DNA of 64,000 nt from Ctena decussata (lineage: Eukaryota; Mollusca; Bivalvia; Lucinida; Lucinidae), in NCBI GenBank assembly GCA_963989385.1, contig OZ022514.1, positions 26,701,222 through 26,765,221 on the forward strand, written 5' to 3'. The notes below the pieces were generated by a model. The model searched no databases. It was not told the origin of the DNA and saw only the letters and a list, made by a program, of their open reading frames with translations. The translations under genes were made by a program, and so were the position numbers. Shown piece by piece: positions 54,934-64,000 of the stretch. Numbering within the stretch: the stretch's first letter is position 1; each line of letters opens with the position of its first letter.

Positions 54934-55170
54934 TAAGCCGCGACACGAGAAAACCACAAATGCGGTTGTGACCCTGCGCAGACTCAGATCAGCTTGGGCA
55001 TTCGCCCAGTCTGGTCAGACTCTTCGCTAAGTGCTTTAAGGGTAGCTAGGGGACTGAGCTACCTCCATGCGGACAGCGAAGACTCTGATCCGATTGGGCG
55101 GATGCCCAGGCTGATCTGAGGCTGCACTGGGCGCACAACCCCATTGTTGGTTTTCTCGTGTCGTGGCTCA
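54934..55170. mobile_element. Foldback MITE, family A
   Basis: TAAGCCGCGACACGAGAAAA left and complement right, with CAGACTCAGATCAGCTTGGG arms. Confidence 0.82.
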
Positions 55171-55599
55171 TTAGACTGAATCGGGGAATTGTGAGCTTTG
55201 ATATGTAAGGGAGATAACTGCATTTGTAACACAGCTATGAATATTTCAGATTTCTCTGTTCGACATAAGCGGTATGATGAGGTTTACTGTCCCTTAAACA
55301 GTATGCCAGTCATTTGGGACCGATGAAAAACTGGTGTTTGAAAAATAGGACGAAATGATCCAAAGGCTAGAGGTGATTGACTGCAGAGTCCAGGAGATGA
55401 TATGGCGGAATAAACTTTGTCAGCATTTGGATGTACTAATGATACAGGCTCTAAGCTCTTGCAGTGGTATAAATTCATCTACCGGTTAAATACGCGATAT
55501 ATAAAGCGGAGGTCCTGTACCTGACCTTCCCACAAAATACAGTTTCAATTTCTGGGTATCCGTCGAGCGATGCAATATTACACAAAACGAGTTACATGC
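55171..55599. other. No recognised gene
   Basis: Unassigned, moderately AT-rich. Confidence 0.4.
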
Positions 55600-55830
55600 C
55601 TGTACATTGTATTTTTACCATTTAAGTCAGGTTTATGATAAAAAAAGTAGGTCTTAAATGACCCAGATTAGGTATCAAAACCATTTTATGTCACAATTAA
55701 GCCGGTGTTTTATTGGTTTGAAGTTGGTTAATCACCGTCATTTACAGTTATCTTACGATACAATATTTCATGCATTTTACCACGATAGAGCAATGGGGTC
55801 TTGAACCATACACCAATGGGAGAGCAATGA
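55600..55830 (+). repeat. Dispersed repeat J, partial copy
   Basis: CCTGTACATTGTATTTTTAC through GGTTAATCACCGTCATTTAC to GATAGAGCAATGGGG. It shows the empty site of the 2.06-kb transposon. Confidence 0.62.
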
Positions 55831-56568
55831 TACCTATCATGGCATGCTGTGCTTGCAGTAGGCGTGAGATTGGGTTTATTTTTTTTTTGAATTGATTTTA
55901 CTGATTCTGACCATTACATGTATGTGGATTGGTACAAATCATGCACAATTCTGAGATACGCGCTGTTTAAATGTGATTTCACTTGTGTGATTTTTTTTGC
56001 CTCAGTTACTTTGGTAACTACTCCAAACTGAAGACTTCGTCATACATTTTTATCGAAATCGCAACAAATTCAGTTATTGCTCAATAACATTTTTTGGGGT
56101 CGGAACCAAGAGAAAGAGTATCTCAAAGAATTTGCGAATTGTGCAGTTTGTTCTGAGTTTTCTTAGTTCATATGAGCGATTAACTGGTTAGAAAAATCCA
56201 CACATTTAAAAGTGAAGACTGATCAGTCTGAGCAGATGCGCAAACCGATCATAGCCTCGCCTACCACAGACTTTTTTGCTAGGACAATATACCGAAAGGT
56301 ATATTCTCCTATCAAAAGGACTGCGGTAGAATTGCTGCACCCCGAGAGATACAGTTTGAAGTGTTTTTGGGAGCCCATTTTCAGACCATGAGCAAGTGGC
56401 GGATATAAATGAATAGTATGGGCTCTACATATTTCTAAACAGAAAATACTGTCAAAAGTTATCAAAACTGCACGTTTTCAATGAGCTTCCTAATTCAGGC
56501 TTGACTGTCCGTTTGTTTGTTTTTTAATTCTTAATGAAACTTTCGATTAGTTTTGTCTTAGGTTAAAT
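55831..56568. other. No recognised gene
   Basis: Short family A-like TGATCAGTCTGAGCAGATGC near 56218. Otherwise nothing. Confidence 0.4.
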
Positions 56569-56770
56569 CAGTGCTCCAGATAAGAGGGGGTAAAAGAGAT
56601 AATCTAGGGATAATTATCACTATTTTTCCATAAAAACATATTTTGTGACCCATCATTGGAACCGTCTCATCGAGACGGTTCAAATGAGGGGTCACAACAT
56701 ATGTTTTCGTTGAGAAATAAGAAAAATTATCTTTCAATTATCCCTGTTACCCCTTCTTATCTGGAGCTCT
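56569..56770. mobile_element. Foldback MITE, family B
   Basis: CAGTGCTCCAGATAAGAGG and near-complement right end; centre CCGTCTCATCGAGACGG. Confidence 0.78.
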
Positions 56771-57029
56771 TAGTTTTGAAATGGTTGCCAAAACTATACA
56801 CGAGCAACGACAGCTGGCTGTTTTACTTTTCTCGTACACAGGCACGCACACAATAAAACACATCCTTGCACATGTGCACAAAAGACATATTTTGTAACGA
56901 AATGAGCGCGAATATGTCTAACCTTGAGGATGCAGCACAACAGAACTGGGAAATGAACTACATTTATCATATACAGACAACCAACTACATTTATCATATA
57001 CAGACAACCCAGCAGCACCTGACGTTGAA

Positions 57030-57127
57030 TGGACGGACGCTCGGCGCCCCGTTACTGCGGCTATGGATTCGTTCCGCTGAGGTGCGGGGGCAACGTCGAT
57101 ATGAGAATTGAAATACTACTACTACTA
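57030..57127 (+). mobile_element. Retroelement 3' tail with (TAC)n end, copy 2
   Basis: GGACGGACGCTCGGCGCC to GAATTGAAATACTACTACTA, matching the minus copy at 17862-17942. Followed by a GACGTTGAAATGACGTCG foldback of the 61.75-kb type. Confidence 0.55.
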
Positions 57128-57786
57128 CCTGACGTTGAAATGACGTCGTACTGACGTCGACGACATTTTTATGTTATGTGCCCGTTGGGAACGTCGTAGT
57201 TGCTGGAAGTCACGTTGACCCGACCAAAAGCAATCATTCACCCACTCTAGATCCGAACATACCCAACTGGGTCCACATTAAGATTTATGGGACCGGAAAT
57301 TGATAACCCTTTCTTCACCTAATCAGGTTTTAAAACACTAGTTTTCTCAAAATTCTTGATAACATCACATGGATCTGACTATCGGACAATGTCTTATTGT
57401 TTTAATTCATCTTTTTGTCTTAAAAAAAGATAATCGAAATTACATTTGACACAGATATAACATCATGGTGAGTTTGTTTAAGGTGAAATGTACACTTTAA
57501 AGGGAAGCAATTTTGACATTTTCATTTGTTCTTGTCTTCTTTCTCAGAGAGGGTCAGCTCTTTAGGGAAAGAATTGCTCCCTAAGGAGCTAATTCTTTCC
57601 CTAAAGACTAGACCCCTATTTGAAGGGTTTCAGTCGTATAGGGAAGCAAAGAGGAAATCAAGAAAGTTGTTCCTCTTTGTAAAAATGGTGAATAACATGT
57701 TGGTGTAAAAACACACGTTAATAGTTTGAGCTGAATGGGGATCACTCTTATCTGAAAGTTGGATGGATGGAATATTTGCGATTTTA
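57128..57786. other. Foldback remnant and dispersed repeat, no gene
   Basis: 57540-57670 contains the GGGAAAGAATTGCTCCCTAA hairpin and GACCCCTATTTGAAGGG of the dispersed repeat. Nothing else. Confidence 0.45.
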
Positions 57787-58646
57787 CGTCTGTAGGGCTA
57801 CATTCGAATGCAGTACTTCGTTAGCTCTATTCAGAGGAAGCCTACGATTAGAGCTACCCGGTAACTCTGTTTGTAAGAATAGAGCTATCGCGTAAAAGAG
57901 TTGCTGTATTCGGAGCCTGACATGTTTTCCTCCGAATGGAGCTACTCTGGGCTTGGAGATCCTAGATTACAGACACAGCAAAGATTCAGTGATCTATAGG
58001 CATGCTGAATCGTATTTTCGAGTTGTTTATCTTCTCTTGTTTTCTTCATCCGCTCCTGAGACTAGAATCATATCCGTTCGAGTAGTACATATACTGGGAA
58101 CCATGAGTGGCAACGCATGTACAAATGACTTAATCAAAATTGTATCATTAACTCTAAAGAGTTATGGGCCTTGTATTATAGTATATTAGTGGGTGGGGGA
58201 TACTATGGCATCACGTTGGCCGTCCGTGTATTTGTCCGCGCACACGAATGAACATATATTGGGTAGACACTTGATGAGTATTGACCGCGAATTCCGTAAG
58301 TATTCAAAAAGAACCTAAAAATTAAGGAGGCACTTGCAGGGAATATGTTGGTGCCTCTTAGGCATTAGATGGGTATTTTTAGTTGAAAATGTACTATGAA
58401 AAACCCAACAAAGGTTCATTCGTAGGTTCCGTCTGTCCGTCCGTCCATCCGCCTTTTCTAGGTCGTAGGATCCAGTCTATCCGGAAAGACGGACGGCTAA
58501 CCTATTGTCCCCTTCATCACTAAAACCATCATAGTAGAAGCCGTATTCGTAGTGACGCATGTTAGTCTATGAATACAGCTACAAAAACACAATAACTCTA
58601 TCAGAGCTAACGGAGAAGCTGTATTCTGAGATAGCCCTATTCGGTA
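57787..58646. mobile_element. Putative non-autonomous DNA element with GAATACAGCT subterminal repeats
   Basis: TAGGGCTACATTCGAATGCAG on the left and, reverse complemented, TAGGGCTATCTCAGAATACAG on the right share about 40 diverged bases ending CGTTAGCTCT. AATAGAGCTA/TAGCTCTATT-like motifs recur inside both ends. No duplication of the target is clear. Confidence 0.45.
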
Positions 58647-58712
58647 CACCATACGTCCTTTTCAGCAGCATTTTAGTCGTAAAAGGCCTATGAGATTTTT
58701 GCGCAGACCACT

Positions 58713-58830
58713 TACCTGATAAAAACACCTTTTTAATGTTACTCTTTGTTTGTATTCTAAACTGTTGAGGACAAATAAGAAGTCTGCTAATTTTTTGGGA
58801 GATATGTTAAATTGTGATGTTTTTATTCTG
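58713..58830 (-). CDS. Weak candidate exon
   Basis: Ends in a near-perfect donor (TTTATCAG|GTAAGTGG). The open frame reads ISPKKLADFLFVLNSLEY then KQRVTLKRCFYQ. The acceptor side (AAAATACAG) is pyrimidine-poor and no partner exon is found. Confidence 0.2.
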
Positions 58831-59103
58831 TATTTTGTATTTACCACTTATTGCAATTTTAAGTGCCTCTTCATAATATGGTATGGATAAATTACCTAAA
58901 TGACCATCCAGGCATTTGTTCTTCAATTATAAGTGTAGTCTACGAAACTTTGGGGCACCCCTCGTATTTATGTATATATGTCAAATGTGCAAAGTCATTG
59001 AATATTATGATGTAACGATAGTATCACACTGGTCTGGCATTAAACACAGGTAACGAAGACAACGTCCAGGTTTCGTAATTCCTACGTCTAGCCAACGACG
59101 AAA

Positions 59104-59285
59104 ATGGCGACTTTCGCGAGGGGGCGAATCGGTAAGTAAACTTTGTTTACGCATTGTAATGAAATGCTTCAGTTTTACCCTATAATAAATGCCTTACGGA
59201 CCGCTAAAATTACTATGCGTTTGGTGTGTATTGGTATTTTCTGCTTTTGCACGCAGGTTTAATCGCAGTGCTGGATCTCCGTTGA
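59104..59285 (+). CDS. Candidate two-exon micro-ORF or first coding exon
   Basis: ATG in a good context (ACGAAAATGGCG) starts nine codons ending at a perfect donor (TCG|GTAAGT, 59131/59132). An acceptor CTGCTTTTGCACGCAG at 59256 would join in phase to eight more codons and TGA, giving MATFARGRIGLIAVLDLR. The exon is CpG-rich for this window. It may be the first exon of a gene whose true acceptor lies elsewhere, or chance. Confidence 0.25.
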
Positions 59286-60174
59286 GAGGTGTTTGCTTTA
59301 CAGTGTCTTTTCTACATGAACAGAAAGAAAATGACGCCTAACTAATAAAATGAGATGTTTTGGAAAATTGTTTTGCTATGCGAACGAAGATACTGAATAC
59401 TTAAAATGAATAAAATACCATTTTTGTATTTGGAGTCGGTAATAGCGCTGTAATTTAGGAATTTTCATTACAACACCCCTAGCAACGAGTCCAGTACAGC
59501 GGAAAAACAACGAAGTTTTTAATAAAAAGGTTAAATAAGCAGTTTCCAGAACCCACTATAGATATTTTACATCATTTTACCTTTAACTATAGTTTTTAAT
59601 ACCTGTCGTATGTGACAATGAAACGTTTATGCCGTTTACTGCTCTATGACTCGCTAATATGTAGTCAGTCAGTTTGGTGGCATTATGTAGATTTGCAATA
59701 TTTTTCGACTGTATATGATAGAATTATGCGATGCCAGCCATTTTACCAAGCTTGTAGCAGCCTGATCCACAGTGAGCACACGATGATGGAACAACGTCTA
59801 CCCAACGTTGTCCAAACGTCATAGACATTTCATAATATATATGTACCTACCTTCATCAAATTTAGCAACAGTCGCGCATTTCTATATTTAATTTCTTCAC
59901 CGCCACTAAACCCCAAAAATCGAAAGGAAAAGGTGATAGGCAGGTTCTAGAAAGCAAGGGGCATCCCTCTCTGAACCATTTCGCGGGATACGGTAGTTGC
60001 AGACATCTGATAAGTAATGCCTACGTATGAACTCGCCAGCGCACCTCTCTCGCCTCCTCCCCCAGCCCCTCCTCTCCGCCCCCGCGTCCTGAAAAAAGGC
60101 AACAGACAAGGGCATCAGGAAGGGAGGGAGGAAAGGAGATTTCATTCGTTCTATTTCTATTCTACCCACTATAA
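59286..60174. other. No recognised gene
   Basis: A foldback scrap ACAACGTCTACCCAACGTTG occurs near 59790. A pyrimidine-rich CCTCCTCCCCC stretch lies near 60050-60090. Confidence 0.4.
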
Positions 60175-60600
60175 CCTAGCAAGGTGGTTGGAGCACCACA
60201 GTGGACTTCGCAACAATCCATTTTCACTTTGTCCTGTTATCAGCTGCTCTGGTTAAGCTGGCAATGTTCATCCCCGTCAACTCTTTTATATTGTCTTCCC
60301 ACCTCTTTTTCTGTCTAAATCTCCTTCTTTTTTCTTTCACTGTGTCCCGTTGAATCGCCTTACTTAAGCCAGAAAACCTGGAGACGTGGCCAGACCATCT
60401 TAGATTCCGTTTCTTGACCATGGCCAGGAATTCATCATATTCTCCTATGGCGGCTTGGATCTTTCTGCGAGCCTCCTCATTAGTCTTCTGTGGCATCTCA
60501 TCTCGAAGGTCTGTGTTCTTTTCTCCAACAGTGCTATCAAACCTGTACGCCTCTACCTCTGCTACGACACCTATTTCCAAATTGCCCCAATTAAAAGCCC
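60175..60600 (-). pseudogene. RTE-like reverse transcriptase C-terminal relic
   Basis: The minus-strand frame contains KKRNLRWSGHVSRFSGLSK and KKRWEDNIKELTGMNIASL, the hallmark end of RTE-type LINE proteins, then a stop at 60230-60260 and the expected GAAGTCCACTGTGGTGCTCC continuation. About 125 codons of the C-terminus remain. Confidence 0.8.
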
Positions 60601-60943
60601 AGCAAACCACACACGGGACATATATCAGCAGTACAGACCCAGATCAGACGCTGCATAAGGCAAATGGGTCCATAGCCTACTGGCCGTAGGGCCAGTTGGG
60701 GTTAGACTTCGTTACGCTAACATGGTATAAAATGCGCCGTGCCATTAGAAAAATAGATTTTAGAGCATGTGCGGTCAGCGAAGGTTCTGATCAGCCTGCT
60801 TACCTACGCAGCCTGATCACATCTTTTGTTGTTTTCTGACACAATAACTGTGTAAGCAGAAAGTGAAGATCGTTATCAAACCGCGCGTATGCGCAGGCTA
60901 ATTTGGTAGACTCATGTTTTTCCCGTTTTGCTCTTGATAGTCA
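60601..60943. other. Family A-like fragments
   Basis: CAGTACAGACCCAGATCAGA near 60630 and GTCAGCGAAGGTTCTGATCAGC near 60770 resemble family A/E interiors. No gene. Confidence 0.4.
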
Positions 60944-61210
60944 GATGGCATCGATATTGTAACTGACTTGTAAATCAGAGGTCCTGGGTTCGATACTCAG
61001 TCTGGCCACATACGTTCATTTCTCCTTCCGCTGATTCAAGAAGGGCAGTTGTCAGATACTGGCGAAGATATGTGCACTTAGTACTGGTTAACCGCTTAGG
61101 AGGTCTAAGCCTGCCCAGGAATAGTGTGGTTAGGCTAACTGACCGTCCCGACATGACCATAACTGTTTACCGTAGACGTAAAGCAACAAATCAGTCAATC
61201 AGTCAGTCAG
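60944..61210 (+). mobile_element. tRNA-derived SINE, family S1
   Basis: Head with GTAACTGACTTGTAAATCAG and GGGTTCGATACTCAG, body GGGCAGTTGTCAGATACTGG, tail (CAGT)n. A minus-strand fragment of S3 follows at 61208-61275. Confidence 0.82.
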
Positions 61211-61309
61211 TGTCCCTTTCAATCGGATTTCAGTCATATCGAGACGAAAGGCTGTGTGCAGTGGAAGCCTGAATTCCATCGACGGCGGGATAGGTACCCA
61301 TTGGGCAAA

Positions 61310-61405
61310 TAACATTAAATAAACTTTAATCCAACCTTAATTCAACGTCATAATGTTGAATCAAGGTTGATTCAATGTTGATTCAACGGTGTGTGCCTGC
61401 TGGGT
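61310..61405. repeat. Foldback of GTTGAATCAAGGTTGATTC type
   Basis: TTGGGCAAATAACATT left, TTCAACGGTGTGTGCCTGCT right; the centre AACGTCATAATGTTG is palindromic. Related to 49430 and 17690. Confidence 0.55.
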
Positions 61406-61749
61406 AACGGTAAAGCTTCTCGTCGTCTGCGTAGGGGCAGCCGGGGTTAGAGACCCACTGTTTCTTGGATGAAGCATAGGAAAGGCGGAGCCCATCCCTC
61501 TCCTTTCGCTGCCAGATCCTTCTCTGATTCAAAACCCATAGCCCATCTGGACTTCGAAATTTCATTCTGATCATGAATACAAGTGATACTGTATTTCTCC
61601 CCCTTGTTGTATGAAATTCATGTATTTTTAAAAAGTCCTTTGAACCCTTATTTGGAGGAACATATTTTGCGACCAGCCCTAAATTATTACGTATATGAAA
61701 GTGCTTCTCTCTCTCTCTCTCTCTCTCTGAATTTTGGCAAGTTCCAGCA
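61406..61749. repeat. (TC)n tract in otherwise unassigned sequence
   Basis: A (TC)n run lies at about 61703-61729. A second one is at 61890-61909. They border the next palindrome. Confidence 0.55.
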
Positions 61750-61870
61750 GGCACATGACACCGATGCGACGTGATTACGTCTAATCGACGTCGACGTGAC
61801 GTCATTTCGACGTCATGTGCTGCAATACCCGCAGGACGTCGAAATGACGTCACGTCGACGAAATTTCGAT
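61750..61870. repeat. CpG-rich palindrome of GACGT units
   Basis: CAGGCACATGACACCGATGC leads into arms of GTCGACGTGACGTCATTTCG and complement around GTCATGTGCTGCAATACCCG. Many TGACGTCA sites. Confidence 0.6.
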
Positions 61871-61911
61871 GTCTTTCCGTCTCTGTCTTTTTTTCTCTCT
61901 CTCTCTCTCGT

Positions 61912-62005
61912 GTAGAAGCGGCAATAGTATAGAGGATAAGGCGGAAGACTACCAATACAGAGATCGCAGGTTCCATCCCCCTCTTCGCCAGTCTTTCGCA
62001 ACGCA
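61912..62005 (+). mobile_element. tRNA-like SINE head, S2-related
   Basis: GCGGCAATAGTATAGAGGAT and ATCGCAGGTTCCATCCCC form A and B box-like segments, then GCCAGTCTTTCG; the body is lost. Confidence 0.5.
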
Positions 62006-62779
62006 CGTTATTAATTTCGGTAGTTACTTTTATATTCTTGACCTTATATAAATTTGTCTTATTAGTCAAATGGGTATTACACTTAAGCATTAAGTAAAAA
62101 AGATAAAAACAAACTGAACCTGGGAAAACCCTTAACTGTCAAATGAACATACTCATTTGGTAAAGACAGAATAAGAGGTCTAGTCCACTTGGCATAAATG
62201 GGTCAATGGAGGCCAATTCCGCTAAGATCCTTGCCGCTCTGACAAGTCAGTCTTAGTTTTAGAATACATGTAGTAGAAGCATATATATACAATGCCAGCA
62301 GATGCAAGTAATGAAAAAATGCTATTTGAATTGAAACCGTTTATGAATATAAACTAAAACATATAGTTGTATATATATTTTTGAAATAATAATCATGGAT
62401 ACTATTTTCTCTGTACAGACTAACGTCTTTTAATACGCCTGCTTAACCACACCTAGTAAACTTTCACAGGTACCTCCGACGGAGGTACTAAAAGTGGTTG
62501 TGACATGCATCCGGAGTGGCCTGTGCTTGGCAAAAGGTGACAATAAAAGGTAGACACCCAAGTCAAAATGCCGTCAGAAACAAACTGTTTACGGGAAAAA
62601 TAAAGGTTTGACAAATTTTGTCAGGATAAATAATTTCCCCGCAAAAGGAAAGAAAAATGGCGTAATTGTTTCATGACTGGTGAGGATTGAAAATATTCGA
62701 ATATATACGATATTGAAACGCTATATAACTAGTTACTATATGTATAAGCAGAGTAAAAGCTCACTGCAAGGAGATGGGA
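62006..62779. other. No recognised gene
   Basis: AT-rich. A short palindrome CAGGTACCTCCGACGGAGGTAC is at 62468-62490. Confidence 0.4.
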
Positions 62780-62960
62780 GCGATGGCAGTGTAGTGATTT
62801 ACGCGCTCGACTACCGATACACGGGTCGCAGGTTTGATTCCTCGCGTCACCTGTCTTTCGAATAAGACTCTAAACCAAGGTCCCATTGCCAGATGATGTG
62901 TGTTTGTAGATGGGACGTAAAATCCGCGTCACTCAGTAGGAAACCACCGCAGATCCTGGT
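62780..62960 (+). mobile_element. tRNA-derived SINE, family S2
   Basis: GCGATGGCAGTGTAGTGATT head, GGTCGCAGGTTTGATTCC B box, GACTCTAAACCAAGGTCCC body and GGGACGTAAAATCCG end, matching the minus copy at 4648-4810. Confidence 0.75.
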
Positions 62961-63206
62961 CATACTACCCCCATGCATTCGGAGCAGTTTGATCTTTGTC
63001 TGGGTTGTTTGCTCGGGATTCCTGTCCCAGTGGTTTGGGTCATCAGGGCCAAGTCAATGGCAGACCAGTGAAATGAATTAGGATAAAGTTTTCTTGTTTT
63101 AGCATCATAAAAGCAAATAGCGCCATCTCTTACGAGATCGCTGGACGGATTTTTTTTTCAAATGCAAACATCGCTGGTGCTTCTTAGCACACTTTACGAA
63201 AGCATA
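62961..63206. other. No recognised feature
   Basis: Unassigned spacer. Confidence 0.4.
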
Positions 63207-63440
63207 TGAGCCACGACACGACAAACCCCAACAAAGTGGCATGTGTGCCCATCGAAGACTCAGATCAGCCTGGGTATTCGCCAAGACTGATCAGAGTCTG
63301 TGCTATCCGCATGAAGCTAGCTTAGACCCTTGGCTTCCCTTTTAGTGCACAGCAAATACTCTGATCAGACTGGGCGGGTGCCCAGGCTGATCTAAGTCTT
63401 CGTTGGACAGCCACTTTGTTGGTTTTGTCGTGACGCAGCT
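63207..63440. mobile_element. Foldback MITE, family A, tandem neighbour 1
   Basis: TGAGCCACGACACGACAAAC left; the right end decays into GTCGTGACGCAGCTGCG. 24 bp from the next copy. Confidence 0.75.
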
Positions 63441-63464
63441 GCGCAAAAGCAAAATAACCTCATT

Positions 63465-63679
63465 TGAGCCGCGACACGATAAAACCAACCATGTGGTTGT
63501 GCGCCCAGCACAGACTCAGATCAGCCTGGGCATCCATCCAATTTACTCTTCGTTAAGTGCTCAAATGGTAGCGAAAGATCTAAGCTACCTCCATGCGGAC
63601 AGCGAAGGCGGATGCCCAGGCTGATCTGAGTCTGCGCTGGGTGCACAACCACATTGTTGTTTTGTCGTGTCGCGGCTCA
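63465..63679. mobile_element. Foldback MITE, family A, tandem neighbour 2
   Basis: TGAGCCGCGACACGATAAAA left and TTTGTCGTGTCGCGGCTCA right; about 20 bp of the right inner arm are missing relative to 36169-36406. Confidence 0.8.
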
Positions 63680-64000
63680 GTCTTGGCTGTCGTTTTACAG
63701 GTTTTAGGTTTTCGTTCGTATATAACGGTCAAGCTCATTGATCAACAGTTTATTTGTGGATGATCTGTTATCATAATTTGTTTGAGGAGAACTCTTGAAT
63801 AGGATATGCTGTCACGATGAAACTTCGATAACCTATGAAAACATATGATCAAACTATTAAGTCCTAATTCAAACTGTCAGAAATTGCATCTTTTATTGGT
63901 CACATTTGATCTTGTTACAAATACTACTTAAATTCAATGTACTAAATCATTACGGGATCATTAATTTACTCTTGTCATATACAAGTTCAACATTTTAATT
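63680..64000. other. No recognised feature to the window end
   Basis: AT-rich, apparently unique. Confidence 0.4.

Noticed and set aside
61383..62090. Minus-strand open frame of 235 codons
   Set aside because: It runs through two (TC)n tracts and a GACGT palindrome, giving runs of RERERE-like residues; this is a low-complexity artefact.

Overview
The window is about 37% GC, intron-rich eukaryotic DNA. It is packed with palindromic non-autonomous DNA transposons, tRNA-derived SINEs and non-LTR retrotransposon pieces. Its texture (hundreds-of-bp foldback repeats, several SINE families with tRNA heads and short-repeat tails, CR1/L2-like and RTE-like LINEs, long simple repeats) suggests a marine invertebrate, most likely a bivalve mollusc. 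That is an inference from repeat style, not a species identification.

Region by region. 0-10.4 kb (minus strand): a small split gene that I can assemble exon by exon, with a 158-residue, acidic, probably disordered product carrying a PPxY-type motif. It has six exons between 9296 and 764, mostly phase-1 introns, and a YY1/ETS-like promoter cluster near 10.37 kb. Its introns are full of palindromic elements. 11.5-16 kb: two copies of one LINE family in opposite orientation; the minus copy is broken and carries a SINE, the plus copy carries a 64-bp insertion. 19.17 kb: a genuine tRNA-Ser(CGA) gene with a T-run terminator. 20.5-24.4 kb: AT-rich, largely unique sequence. 24.4-28.1 kb: a young LINE insertion with an open endonuclease-reverse transcriptase frame and a 9-bp target duplication. 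29-36 kb: nested DNA transposons, including a 2.06-kb element with long complex terminal repeats. 36-48 kb: more foldback elements, a hammerhead-ribozyme-like motif near 40.9 kb, an AT palindromic satellite, and three copies of a palindromic element with 5-bp target duplications. 48-64 kb: a 33-bp minisatellite, a ~440-bp tandem duplication, a SINE split by a retrotransposed fragment, further foldback elements, and two weak candidate exons around 58.7-59.3 kb.

The genic content is therefore one small protein gene of unknown function, one tRNA gene, one open LINE frame and a few speculative exons. Everything else is repeat biology. The best leads are the CAC-terminated 5-bp-duplication family (31.3, 44.5, 46.0 kb), the 2.06-kb iteron-bearing transposon (33.77-35.83 kb), the hammerhead-like motif, and the unrecognised small gene. 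All exon calls come from reading splice signals and frames by eye; no alignment or transcript evidence was available.
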